A stretch of DNA of 64,000 nt from positions 1 through 64,000 of the forward strand of contig JASANC010005417.1 in NCBI GenBank assembly GCA_030248135.1, in the 5' to 3' direction. The notes under the pieces are model-generated. The model was not told the origin of the DNA and made no database searches. It worked only from the letters and a program-made list of their open reading frames with translations. The stretch comes from Theristus sp. LFF4_11. Lineage: Eukaryota > Nematoda > Chromadorea > Monhysterida > Xyalidae. Numbering within the stretch: the stretch's first letter is position 1; each line of letters starts with the position of its first letter. Of this stretch, positions 1 through 11,998 are shown in pieces. The position numbers and the translations under genes are program-made.

Positions 1-690
1 TCAGTTCATAGGGAGCTGCCGCTCGAACTCTGGCCCTTATATAGGTTTTAGGAACCCAGATAATGGCTGGAGCAGAGAGCAGTAACTCTCCACGAAGAGT
101 ATAGTAAACGGTTAGGTTATTACAGTTGAGTGACAATAGCAAAGGGAAATAATGGGTCACCGATACAGTTACAGTGTGTGAGTATAGAGGATCATTATCT
201 TCCTTCCACTGTGTCCAGTGTCCAACGTGCACTGTGTTGTTGTGTCTCCAGCACAGCCGGGGGTCCCGCCTTGTACAGCTTGCCTCTGCGCACGTGTGTT
301 CAGCGGTCAGCCAGTCGGAGAACAAACGTTGAGCCTCGGTTGGCGAGTGCGATGCGTTGTTCGACGAGACACGGTAGTGAAGATGATATCGGCACTACAC
401 ATGCACTTATACAAGCGGCTTGTTCTGCCACTGTCAGATAGGAACAAAAAGTGCATCGGAAGGTTCCCTAGACTGTTATAGCTAATTTTTACACAAAAAC
501 CAGTCGTTGAAACAACTATTCAGTACCATAGCAGAGTATTTGATGATTTTCCGTGCATACAAGAAAAGAAATGATACTGTTGGTTTTCGATTTCAATTCA
601 ATTAGTTGGATCAGTGTTTGCGCCACAATGTTGAGTGCTGCTGGAGGCGCTCTGAAAGAACAGTCAATGTTTCAACTTTGAACTTTCCAG
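1..690. other. Unassigned left edge
   Basis: No recognisable gene. A TATA-like CTTATATAGG occurs near 36-45 and short unrelated open frames cover 130-480. It may hold the missing first exon or promoter of the GGT gene, or part of a mobile element. Nothing decisive is visible. Confidence 0.3.
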
Positions 691-887
691 TCGGTCGGCC
701 ACATTCGGTGGCCTGCGTGGCTGTCGCCGTACGATGAACTGGCTGAGTCGTGGGTGGAAGAACAAGAGAATAGTGCTCCAGAAGATCAAGAAAAACCAAA
801 TTCATCCATTCCTTCACGCGCAGTACGCAACGTACATGCCCATTGGTTTTATTCTTCGAAAGCTGTGGATAAACGATACCGCCGTGT
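691..887 (+). CDS. Candidate 5' coding exon of the gamma-glutamyltransferase (cytoplasmic tail)
   Basis: An open stretch follows an acceptor-like AACTTTCCAG at 681-690 and ends at a GT at 888. It ends in phase 2, which is the phase the transmembrane exon at 3051 needs. It encodes about 65 hydrophilic residues (it includes SPYDELAESWVEEQEN), as expected for a cytoplasmic tail before a type II membrane anchor. No ATG lies in frame inside it, because a stop sits at 679-681. The true first exon must therefore be further upstream, or this is not an exon. The linking intron would be 2.2 kb. The assignment is an inference from phase and composition only. Confidence 0.35.
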
Positions 888-1266
888 GTGATACAATGAT
901 ACGTTTGAGAAAGACAATGATACGTATGATACGTTTCAAAAAGACAAACGGTAGCTGAAGAATCCGTGAATTTCTGCTTTATCTGAAAAGCGTGTTTTCA
1001 ATTCACTTCGAAAATATACCCAATTACGGAGGAACCCTGTGTTGAAAACGCCGGTTGTAACGCTTTTTACTTCTGTGTTGTTCAAGTGTGTTCATAGTAT
1101 GTACACTGTTCATATATACATACAGTGTGTTACATAACTTTTGACCTTTGTAATTTTTGACCTACTGTTGGTCAGTCTGAATTTCAAGTAAATCTGGTGG
1201 ACAACAAACCATTTTGTCACTGTCGCAATGGGATACAGTGTTGTGAGAACGCAACGTTGAGAAATA

Positions 1267-2430
1267 TAGCCAACGATTCACACTTGCAAGCAACTATTGC
1301 TCCGTGTGTGGCACAGAATAATTAGCACTGAATATCCAGCCGAACGATTTTGGAAATGACATTTCGCACACACTGGATAAGCACTTCCACAAAAACAACT
1401 GCTTATTGTGGCACTATTAACTGGTATCGTGGGCTTTTGGACGCACTGTTTTGTTTTATCTGACATTACACCTGGTCGCAGCACGCGGCACACGTTTCTA
1501 TGCTTGTAGGTCTCATGGTGACAAAATCGCGTTCTGGGTACCAACAGTAAAACCACTTTTTAGTTATCGAGCCGACCGAATTTGGAAATGAAATTTAGCA
1601 CAGAGCTAGCTATTTTGGAGTGCTTTCTGGTGCACCCCCATACTATGCCCCGAAAACGGTTCTAAATTGCTGAAAAACCCCAAAAACTAACATTATCATT
1701 GGGTCTTTAACCAATAGTTTACACTTGTGAGCAAAAATAGCTCCGCTGTTATGGCCATGAATAAGCACTTCGACGACTGATTCTTGGGGCACTATTAGCT
1801 GGTCTCGTAGGCTTTTGGATGCACTATTTTATTTTATCTCACAGTACACCTGGTTGCAGCACGTGGTACTTGTTCAGGTGCATGTCGGTGTCATGATGAC
1901 CAAATCGCGTTCTGGGTACCAACAGTAAAATCAAATTTTAGTTATCCAGCCGACCGAAATTGAAAATGAAACTTGGCACAGAGCTAGCTATTTCGGAGTG
2001 CTTTCTGGTGCACCCCCATACTATGCCCCGAAAACGGTTCTAAATTGCTGAAACCCCCCAAAAACTAACATTATCATTGGGTCTTTAACCAATAGTTCAC
2101 ACTTGTGAGCAAAAATAGCTCCGCTGTTATGGCCATGAATAAGCACTTCGACGACTGATTCTTGAGGCACTATTAGCTGGTCTCGTGGGCTTTTGGACGC
2201 ACTATTTTATTTTATCTCACAGTACACCTGGTTGCAGCACGTGGTACATGTTCAGGTGCATGTCGGTGTCATGATGACCAAATCGCGTTCTGGGTACCAA
2301 CAGTAAAACCATTTTTTAGTTATCCAGCCGACCGAAATTGAAAATGAAACTTGGCACAGAGCTAGCTATTTCGGAGTGCTTTTTGGTGGACCCCCATACT
2401 ATGCCCCGAAAACGGTTCTGAAGACCCGAA
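1267..2430. repeat. 378-bp tandem repeat in the first GGT intron
   Basis: Units start with TAGTTATC at 1561, 1939 and 2317, a period of 378 bp. There are two near-complete copies, a 3' partial, and a diverged 5' partial from about 1267. Each unit contains AACCAATAGTT and CCCCCATACTATGCCCCG. No coding potential is seen. Confidence 0.8.
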
Positions 2431-3050
2431 AAAAATAAAAAACTGGCTTCAAAATCAGTTTTTTTAAAAATTCACCTTTTAAACTTTATTTTTAGGGCAC
2501 AGTATATTTACAAAAAATGTTCAGCAGATCAAGGCGAATCGAATGGTTTTTTTATTTTTGTTGTAGCTTCATTAAAAAGCTGAAAAAACACTATTTTTTG
2601 AAAGGGCCCCGAAAAAACGGTTTTTGGCCATTTTTGGGTTCTAAATGACTTCGAATCAAAAAATAAATGTGATTTTCGGAATCAGCGCGTCAAGACGGTC
2701 AGAATGATGTATGATTTGTCTAAATTGGAAAAACTTTGAATTCTAGTGCCTAGAGGAAGTTGCTATTCTGAAAAATCGGGTCTTAAATCGTTATGCGACA
2801 ATTCAAAATAGCCTGCGTGACCCGGCCCTACTGAGTGGACTTTACCAATATTTTGAATTCCCGCGTCCTGCATGACACTGTTTGCCTTTCGACGCGCGCA
2901 TCGATTCTCGGGACCAAAATAAACGACAATATTTTATGTGTCACCTGTATACCCGTGCCACAGAGTGATGGAACGTGTGTGGTGCGCTTGCGTTATCTGC
3001 TACCAATTTGATCTTTTTTGCAAGTTTGCTAATTTTTTTGCTGATTGCAG

Positions 3051-6000
3051 ATGTCTAGAAGCGTCCGCACTTGTGCTGCTGGTGCTTTCATCTATTTTAC
3101 TGATTCTACTAATGATCGTCACCACCGAATTGATACGTGCCTCAAATGGGGGACCAGTTTTCGACGGTTAGCTCCTTGTCGGAAAACCTTGCACGCTGTT
3201 TGTTAGGCTGCACATCCATCCATCTATTTTATTTCGCAAAAAAGCAGGAAACTCCGATAAAACTGCATGAACAGCATGAAATTCGGAGACCCAAAACACA
3301 GTAAAGCGCCACTCATGGAGATTGAAGCGCGCGCGTCACTTCACGCGGCGTCATTTCGCTACACATTCATATTCATCATAAAGCAAAAAAACAGTTTCAG
3401 CGCGCTTCACGTTTTACAGCATTCATGGCGCGCCGCGCTGCTACGCGTCAGCATGAATGATGAAGTGACGCGCTGTGAAGCACCAGCGGCTGACACCGCT
3501 TCATTTTGTCATTCATGCTGAAGCTGACGCCTGCGCTTAACACAGCGCGCGCGTTCATGAATGGACGTTTCGGCTGACACGCTGCCGTAATGTCATTAGA
3601 GCCTGTGTGTTTGTTCGTGACGTTACTGTTTGCGGCATTACTCTGTTTATAACAAAATTCAAGGTCGTTAGACTGGACTTTCTTATCGGATTGAGGAAGC
3701 AATAACTGCCATTGGAAATAAAAAAGCCAGAGCATGGAGTGCTCGGACAAACGCATGCATTGGTTTTGAGTTGCCTCAAAAGCTGCCACTGTTTTTCAAT
3801 TTAGAAGAGGACGGCAGATCACCGGAAACAGACGGTTCACCGACATTATCGCTTCCAAAATGGCCGGAACCGTCCATCAATCCGCACGGCCACTACACGC
3901 GCGCCGCTGTGTCGTCCGATCACGGGTTTTGCTCGGAGATTGGGCGGTAAGGTGTTAGGTATTTCTCTTCGACACAATTTGTTGTTTTGTTTTCGTTCCA
4001 CTGTTGTGACAATACCGGAATTTTGAGCGGTACAGTTTGGTAGCAGTGGTACCCTACCCAATAGTGTTTAGTAAATCAAATTTTTTCCTTTTTGTATGGT
4101 AAAATATTTGGAAATGGTTTCCAGTAAAGTGCACCCGATTTTCATCGTCTGCTTTTTTGGATAAAACTTTTTTCCAGTGACATCCTAATTCGTCAAGGCA
4201 ACGCGGTTGACGCAGCCATTGCCACCGTAATCTGCATTGGTGTGGTGCACTTGCACACCGCTGGCATTGGGGGCGGACTCTTTATGAACATTTATGATCC
4301 GTGAGTATTGAAAAGAGACGCTTTGGATGTACTTGCGAATTTTTGGGCGATCAGCCCATTTTTCTGAGCTGGAAATGCTTGCGCCTCGATGCGCAGCCAA
4401 TCAGAGTGCATGACTAAAAAACTGATTTTAGAAAGCTCATAGGATTCATTTCTAGCTCCACAAAAGAATGCACGATAATTGACGCGAGAGAAGTGGCACC
4501 GCTGGCTGCGACCCGTGACATGTATGATGATGGACAACAGTCCACTGTTGGTATGGTGATTGGTATATGCAACGCGCTGATTAGCTGCATTTGAATTTGA
4601 TTCACTGGTTCAGGCGTTGCCAAACTGCGTCATAGAAAACTGAATTACAGCTCAATGAACACATTTTAAACAAACCAAGAGTAATACTGGTATTGTGGAT
4701 TTATTCAAACGTGTCCGGACTAACGTGACGTCATTTTATTTAAACACGCCCGTTTGTCAAAGTACAGGCACTAAAATTTCAGTTTGGTGTGACTGATTCG
4801 ACATTCACCATTTGTTTACGGGAAGAAATCGGCTAAACGGAAAGTCTGGTTTGCTGTGAACGACAAGCGCATGTTTTGTGCCACATGACGTCATTTCAGT
4901 GGGACACGTTTAAAAAAATAGGCCATACATTCTATCGTTCGTGAAAAAAACCATGCATGTGGCATTTATTGTTTAGACTTTTTTGCGTGAAAATGTAGTT
5001 TTGGGCGTCGGTTCAGGTTTTGTTTACGGTCATGGCATGCCACCTTACTAACCATCGCAATTCCAATCCAATTGAATCTCAATCGAATCGCCAATCAAGC
5101 CGCAATCCAGCATTTTTTTTTCAGGCTGGAAAGCAATCGCAGTGCCCGGTGCGGTGCACGGACTCTGGAGCGCGTACGAAAAGTACGGAAGCGGCAATTT
5201 GAACTGGTCCAGTTTACTCGAGCCAACCATCCAGCTGCTTGAGGCTGGCATTCCCGTGTCGCCTGATCTCGCGAAAGTGCTCAAGGTCACCAAAAGACAC
5301 ATCCAACAGGCGAATTCCACGCTGAGGTACGGTAGGGTACGGTCTACACTGGAAAACGTACGGTACGGTCTGCACTGGAAAACGGTGCTTAACAGATACA
5401 GTAACGCAAAAACTTGTTGAGCTGCCATCAGTGATGGAGCTATACACCTCGCTGTTGAGTATACAATCCAGCAATCGTGTACTTTTTTCACAAGAGCAGA
5501 AACATTCAGAGAAAAGCAACACAAGCATGGCCTGGAAGCCGCACAGCCCGAGACTGGGATGCCACTCTGTTGTAACACAGAAATGCTTTGTTGCACAACT
5601 GCAACCAAACACACACCAAAGACACAGCAGCGTGCATGTCGACGTTTTGGTCGCATGTTTTTGCAAATCGGATCAAGTGTATCTTTTGCAAAATCGCGAA
5701 AGAAATTCAACACCAATGTTTTAGTACCATTTTTCAACAAACGCCTTGTCCAGCATGTTCATCAACAATGCGACGGGCGAGCTGTATCGAGAGGGCGAGA
5801 TCTTCCACCTGCCAAAATTCGCCGAATTTCTGCGACAGTTGGCATCGGCTGAAAATGCCGTGGATTTTTTCTATCGGTCGCAAACGACGAACGAAATGGT
5901 GCAAGAGATACAAAACGGAGGTGAGATACAACGTATGGTTGGTATGTGATGTGTTGATTGGTGTTGCTTTTGAATCGGTGAATACTGATTACAGCAACAC

Positions 6001-9000
6001 TGCGAAAAAACGCGAATTCATGCGTGTCATTGTGTTGCCTCAGATTGTACCGTGCGATAATGTGCTTGAGAAAACGTTGCTAATCAGTTTTTTCAAAAGT
6101 TTGCCACAAAGCGCCACAATCGCTATGCAAAGTCGCTGTGTAAGAACATGATTGGCCTAGCTATCCGAGCCTGCTGATTTCGCACCTGACGAAATTGTAA
6201 ATGAAAATCGAAATCAAAGAACTCTTTTTTCAAAAATGCAAAGGCGGTGTGGTGACATCGGAAGACATGCGCCAGTACACGAGCATTGTCCGCAACCAAT
6301 CGGACACGATTTATGTCGACTTGCCGAGTTTGAGGCTGACCGGCTGCGGGCCCCCACCGCCGTCGTCGGCCGCAAACGCGCTGGCCATTCTGAGCATCAT
6401 GAGTGGTGCGACACGGGACGGGGGACGGGCGGGCACTTGAAAATGAAGAATACTAAAGAATGAACTAGGCCTGAAATATTAAAAATGAAAGACTGGAAAA
6501 AGAACAAACGCCAAATTAATCGCACTAAATTGGGAAAACCGTCTCCCAAGTTTTTTTTGCAAAACGCTCCATCTTCTCTAGCTACCGGTGGCTAAGCTTG
6601 TTTCACTTGTTGTTGTTTTCGTTAAGTTGTTTTGAATCTTGTTTGGCTACCACCGTTTGCCAGGGATTTTTGATTGGTTTTCAGTGACAATAATGAGCAT
6701 GTGTGGCCAAATAAACAAACACTCCTTAGTCATCTCAATCGCAGACAAGGAGTGCTTGTGTTCTTTCATGAATGCGAGATTTTTCCCCATTCGTGCAGGC
6801 TACAATTCGACAGATTTCGACGATTTTCGAACGGTTGAAGGCAACGTTGAGTTCTACCACAAATTCATTGAGGCGATGAAATTCGTGTACGGCCGTCGCA
6901 GTCACATGGGTGATATGGACTTTGAGTGGGACGCGTTAGCGGTATACATGTGTATTGGATGTATTTGTGTGCTGTTCGCTGATTGGCTACACTACTTTGA
7001 ATTAGACTCAGGCATTGGCATTGAGCAACCGGCTGGTTTTTAGCGTTCTGCGCGTGTTTGCGCAGTGCATGTTGTAAATTGGTTCGTTTGGATGTCACGA
7101 ACGAACGAATCTTAATTTAGGCGATGTTTCAAGTCAGGGCTAATTCGGAAAAACGTGCAGAACACCGCCAGATAGCGGGGACAGGTATTTCCTGTCGTTA
7201 AGTGTCCATGCACCCGTCGGCGGGGCTCCTTTACATGTCATACCGTAAAGTCTTGCATATAAGGTTCCTCCCACTTATAAGACCCCCACCCAAAAGTGGG
7301 CGGAGTGTCACACGGCGGGAAACCAAAAAATTCAAAATTTTGACTTGGTCAAAATCCTACCCCGTTTATAAGGCCCGGAATTCCTAATGTTCGGTTTATA
7401 AGACCTCCTCCCACTTATAAGGTTGTCACACGAAATTCCATTTTTTCAGAAATTTTTGATTTTCAAATTTATATAAGGAGACCTTATATGCAAGACTTTA
7501 CGGGTATGTTATGTACATTTCACATAAATGTATCTTTCAAACGCCTCTCCGTGTGAGACGCGTTATAAATTCAAAAAATGGAGCCAACGAATCAATGTGC
7601 AACAAAGCAACAAATCGTATGTCATTTTTTTCTCGTCCACAGATCGCGCACAACATCACCTCGCCAGAATATGCGCGAGAGACGCGCGCAAAAATCCAAC
7701 GATACGCACAGCCGCTCGATTATTACGAGGCCGATTTCACGTCTGTGGACGACCACGGCACCGCGCACGTAGCGACGTTGGACGCAAACGGAATGGCCGT
7801 GTCATTGACGGCCAGTGTGAACTTGTTGTGAGTGAACGAACGTCCGGGATCTTAAGACAGTAAAGCGGCATTCATGAAGCAGCGTTTGGTGACGCGTAGC
7901 TGTGTTAAAACATAGCTACGCGGTCACTAAATACTGCTTCATGAATGTCCCTTGATGTTTATAGGCGAATTATTGCTGTTCATCTGCGACAACGTTTTGT
8001 GTATTTTTATGTGATGAAATATTGTTCTGCGATAATGCTCCTGTTTCGTGTGAATTATATTCGCCTTCCAGTAGTGTTATTTCTCATAAAAAGTATGTTT
8101 GTTTAAACCTGTCACTTTTTCCGCAGAACACAGAGCATGCGGAACTGGACTGAATCGGATTTGGTTGAAATAAAACATTGCAATCTATGGCTAACGATGT
8201 TTTCGTGCAACTTCGATTTTTCCGTTGTTCTGTTCTTCTGTCGCTAGCTCTGTATTGCGCAAACAAAACTGACAGGGTTTTGAACAAGCACACTATAAAC
8301 CACGGCACGCACCCACTGCGTGTGTTGCAGTTTCGGCAGCAAACGCATGTCCGAAAGTACCGGCATCGTGTGGAACAACGAGATGGACGACTTCTCGAAG
8401 CCGAACCAGACGAACGCCTTCGGGTACCCTCCGTCGCGGCAGAACTACATCGAGGCTCGCAAGCGGCCGCAGTCGTCCATGTCGCCCATTGTGCTGTACG
8501 ACAAGCGCAACGGACAGGTGCGCGCGTTGTGGCACGCTTTACAGTTGCATAACTCTGCTATAACTCATTTGACTACAGCTGATTGGTTGCTAATCACGTG
8601 CGATATGCATGCATTATTGCTGTGCGAGGCGCAGTTTCGTATTGCACAGCGATGCATGCGCATCACACGATCATCAACCAATTGGCCAGATGGATATGTT
8701 ATAGAGTTATTTTAGACTGTGTGATTTCTGTGCCCTGTAATTTTGCGCATGAATGATGTGCCGTTTATGACGACAACAACCAATCAGCAACTCAGTGACG
8801 ACCAACATAACCTCAAAAAACGCAACCATGTTTTCAAAAACCCAAAAATAGCCTCAAATACCGCAAACCTTTTCACGAACACCACAGAAATCATTTGTGT
8901 CCAGGTGCGCTTGGTGGTCGGCGCCGCCGGCGGCTCACGGATTCTGTCCAGCGCGGCGTACGTGGCGCTGCGAGCGCTGCTGCTCGGCGACGACGTGAAA

Positions 9001-10934
9001 CAGGCGGTGGACGCGCCGCGACTGCACAATCAGCTGGCGCCCATGCACACCAGCTACGAGCGCGCGTTTCCAAAGGTGCCATGTTGCAGTGCAGTGTGTG
9101 CACAAATAGTGAACTGCTGCATCAATTGCGCGCTGTTCAGTTTTCGAACAGTCAAACTCTAAATTATTGGGAATCACCTGATTCCCTATAATTTAGTTCG
9201 ACTGTATATCAGATATTATTATAGCTACCGTATTACCCCCAATAACCCCCCATGGGGGATTAATACGTCAGCGACTTTTAGGGGTGGGGGTTTATTGGTG
9301 GGGGGGGGGATTATTGGTGGGGGGGGGGGGTTTATTTGCAAAAAAATTCTAGGGGTGGGGGTTTGTTGAAAAATGGCAAAAATACATTGCATGGCAGGCA
9401 AGAAAGTCGCAGAAACTTCTACTCTACATAGAAATTTCCTTTTATAACAGCCTTTTGTAATGAAATTACTATTAACTCACCCATTAGGGGGCCTTTGGTA
9501 GCACAATTTCATCATTTTCACTGCAATCAGCCACTGAATTCGCTGGGTTTGTATTTCTAACAGGTTTCCAATTAACCACCATGGGGGATTATTTGTGGGG
9601 GGGGGGGTTATTCGGAAACTTGTCTTCTGCATATGATGTTGGCCAGGCCGAAATGCAGAGAACCATCGCGCAAATTGGTTGATTGATGTGTGTGCAAAAG
9701 ACATATTACGACACGTTCAATAAGAAGATAATATGGTGTGTATAAAAAAACACGGCGTGTGTTGCTTTTATTTTTGTATGCTGCAGTTACAAAAAAACAA
9801 AAATATTTGTTTATGTGCATAGTACGGTAATAACGAGAAAATTGCCCATCCAATGCGCGCGATATGCATCGGGCGCACAGGGGTTTCCAAACTTTTGTTC
9901 GCCACTGTATACAAGTTTTGACATAGTAAGATCAGTTAATACCTAGCTATATCAGATAAATACCTAAACAGTTTTCCATAAATTTTCCGGTCACGCCTTT
10001 CTACTACAGGGTGTTTCAGAAGTTGTGGGTAGGTGTTTGATGCGTTATTTCTCGAGTTGTGTTGAACCAAATTAAATGAAAGTTTAGACAATTGTTCAGA
10101 AAAGTTCAACTTAGATTTGTGCAAAATTTCAGAGAAATTCATTCACCTGCACACGAATGACTGAGCAAAACACACAAAAACATTGATTTCAGCACGCAAC
10201 TGAGGGTTCATGTTTGGCACCGGGTGAAACATTAGCTTGTATGCGGCCGAATCGTTGCATGCATGAATACAAAATGTTTTTTATCCGATTTGTTTGTTTT
10301 TGTTTGTTTTTTTACATATTTACCGGCTTTTGGAAGGTGCTAAACCAGCGTACATGCGCGAGAAGGCGGCTTTGGCCGTGACGGATAGGTGCCAGCGATG
10401 CATTGAGGTTCATGGTGGACACTTTGAGAAATTTGATCGAGTTGACTGTTGTCGTTTGTTGTTGATGTTTGCTATTATCTCACACACACTTTTAAGGGGT
10501 TGTTGAATGTTTCCATTGAGTGATGTACTTTGATGTCCGGTAGTATCGCGTAACCTGGTATTTTTCTGGTCCATTTTTGAATTTTTTTTGTGTTTTGCTC
10601 TGTCATTCGTGTGCAAATGAATGGTTTTCCCTGAAATTTTGCACAAATCTTAGTTGAACTTTCTAAAACAACTGTCTAAAATTTCATTAAATATAGTTCA
10701 ACACAACTCGAGAAATAACGCGTCAAACACCTACCCACTACTTCTGAAACACCCTGTATTTGTTTTTCGAATAAGGTCTACATCGAGGCGCTCAAAAGAC
10801 GCAATCAAACAATGAAGCAATGGGACAAACGAACGCCAATGAGCAAAGTGGCCGCGATTATGGCCAATCAGCGAGCTGTATACGCGAGCGCCGACCCGCG
10901 GCGATACTCGACCGCATATCCATCTGGATACTGA
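3051..10934 (+). CDS. GGT1: Gamma-glutamyltransferase (glutathione hydrolase), type II membrane protein, 5' end incomplete
   Basis: This family cleaves the gamma-glutamyl bond of extracellular glutathione and transfers or hydrolyses the glutamyl group. Exons, all phase-matched: 3051-3166, 3805-3946, 4178-4300, 4432-4550, 5125-5326, 5754-5920, 6244-6405, 6799-6941, 7643-7827, 8331-8517, 8905-9075, 10776-10934, giving about 625 residues. The first exon is a membrane anchor (LVLLVLSSILLILLMIV). Then come CSEIGR, GNAVDAAIA, the substrate-arginine motif AREVAP, the autocatalytic Thr in DHGTAH (7755-7772), NNEMDDF, SSM and GAAGG, and a C-terminus ending SGY. All catalytic residues known from human GGT1 appear present, so it looks active rather than GGT7-like. 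An AATAAA lies at 10944-10949, just after the stop. Introns carry many MITEs. The start codon is not identified. Confidence 0.93.
3260..3565. repeat. GC-rich foldback-like region in a GGT intron
   Basis: Repeated CATTCATG, GCGTCA and CTTCA motifs occur in both orientations, resembling a larger or decayed relative of the hairpin repeat seen at 7869-7947. The boundaries are unclear. Confidence 0.35.
4691..4925. mobile_element. MITE family A (TGACGTCA-containing termini), copy 1
   Basis: It begins TATTGTGGATTTATT and has inverted AAACGTGTCC...TGACGTCA ends. It is the reverse complement of the copy at 13291-13523. No ORF. Confidence 0.75.
7131..7215 (-). mobile_element. Fragment of tRNA-derived SINE
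   Basis: The complement reads GGAGCCCCGCCGACGGG followed by a segment like the CACTTAATGACAG core of the SINE at 46780. The head box B region and core are kept and the rest is missing. Confidence 0.5.
7243..7504. mobile_element. MITE family F, complete copy in GGT intron
   Basis: About 262 bp with inverted ends (CCGTAAAGTCTTGCATATA and its complement), flanked by TA. It contains repeated CTTATAAG palindromes. The two other copies lie at equivalent intron positions of astacins A and B. Confidence 0.8.
7869..7947. mobile_element. Hairpin element family C, copy 1
   Basis: A 79-bp near-perfect palindrome opens CATTCATGAAGCAG and closes with its complement, with AGCTGTGTTAAAACATAGCT at the centre. 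Three other copies occur, near 40.7, 49.9 and 53.2 kb. Confidence 0.85.
8090..8305. mobile_element. MITE family K, copy 1
   Basis: Ends contain GTATGTTTGTTTAAA and CTGTCACTTTTT, mirrored on the right as ACTGACAGGGTTTTGAACAA. Related copies lie at 22.6 and 35.7 kb. Confidence 0.65.
8540..8712. mobile_element. MITE family D, GGT intron copy
   Basis: Inverted ends of AACTCTGCTATAACTCA type with GCTGATTGGTTG and ATGCATGC subterminal motifs, in the intron after 8517. Confidence 0.55.
9150..9215. mobile_element. Collapsed MITE family D (two ends only)
   Basis: AACTCTAAATTATTGGGAAT is followed almost at once by its complement ending in TTCGACTGTA. Only the terminal inverted repeats remain. Confidence 0.7.
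9228..9622. mobile_element. G-rich MITE family E, copy 1 (right end truncated)
   Basis: Starts CCGTATTACCCCCAATAACC after TA, with long G runs and the palindrome CCCCATGGGG. The body (CTTTTGTAATGAAATTAC...) is shared with the 24.7 and 30.2 kb copies. Confidence 0.75.
10007..10756. mobile_element. Mariner-like MITE with CAGGGTGTTTC ends in the last GGT intron
   Basis: 750 bp with inverted ends of about 160 bp (CAGGGTGTTTCAGAAGT), flanked by TA. The duplicated GGT segment near 22.1 kb lacks it. No transposase frame, so non-autonomous. Confidence 0.8.
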
Positions 10935-10943
10935 TTTTTTTTA

Positions 10944-10949
10944 AATAAA
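10944..10949 (+). terminator. Poly(A) signal AATAAA of the GGT gene
   Basis: AATAAA lies 9 bases after the GGT stop codon. The same signal follows the relic copy of this exon near 22317, so the 3' end was duplicated together with the exon. Confidence 0.6.
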
Positions 10950-11998
10950 TTCTTTTTTATTGCGATGCGAAACTTTTTGCACTATAAACAACAGTTGAGT
11001 GCATGCATGGTAGTTGTTTGGTGTGAATCTCGATAGTTTGTTTTTTGCAATTTATTGATTTTTTGTGTGCTAGTCTGCAATAATTTGTTTTTGTGCAGAC
11101 AACAAGTAAAAGATTGGTATAAATATCAGATATCTATGATTATTTTTTGCCTCATTACAACCAATCAATCAGTACGCCGATTTTTGAAAAATGAAGCAAA
11201 TAAGCTTTTTGTAAACCTCAGTGCAAAAGCTGAAGATGGTGCACTCTGTTGCGCGAAATGTGTCGTATTTGCGTGCATATTTTTGTTTGTGACTGAACAA
11301 CATTTTTGCGTCTTTACAGCCGAACTTGCCGTTTTCTCGTTGGATTGTTTTTTATTGGTTTTAGTTATTTTTTAACGTGCTTTTAAAACGAGCGGATCTT
11401 GTGCTTTGTGATTATATTTAATTCAGTTCGTAAAAAAAGAAAAATTGAGAAATAAATGGTTCAGATTAAGAAATTTCAAGGTAAACTATTTTTCGCTATC
11501 AGAGAAGAACAAAATCAAATCAACAGTTTTCGTCATAGCAAGGGCAATCGGTGAACCCTTCAATTTATGAATGTCATCTCATCTCTTGTTCTATTTTGTC
11601 ATGGTATATATAAAAAATTGGTTTGTGTTTGTCAAAAATTGGTTTTGACAAAAAACATTTAATCCTGATGAATAATAGGATAAATGACAAAGACAAATAA
11701 TAAAAGAAACAGTTTGAAATCAGTGGTTCAACAAGTTGAAAATAGCCAGAAAATCGAGTACAATCTGCTTCGGGAATTTTTAAAAACTTTTAGCAGTTGG
11801 ATGCGCTGAGTTCCGAGAGGACTTTCTGATAGAATTAAAACGTCTTGCAAATAAGGGCGGTACGATGTGCGGCTCATGGAAAAAATTTGATATTTAGAGT
11901 TTTTGTGCTCAAACTAACCTACCAAGTGTGCCAATTACGCACACCAATTTTTTAGCCCAGAAACTCGTTTTTTGGGGCGACAGAAATTACCAATTGAA
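10950..11998. other. Intergenic DNA between convergent GGT and astacin A
   Basis: AT-rich DNA with no convincing exon. The first about 110 bp matches 22320-22430, the duplicate downstream of the GGT relic. Confidence 0.4.

Noticed and set aside
5048..5740. 230-aa minus-strand open frame
   Set aside because: Antisense to a GGT exon and the following intron, with no recognisable domain.
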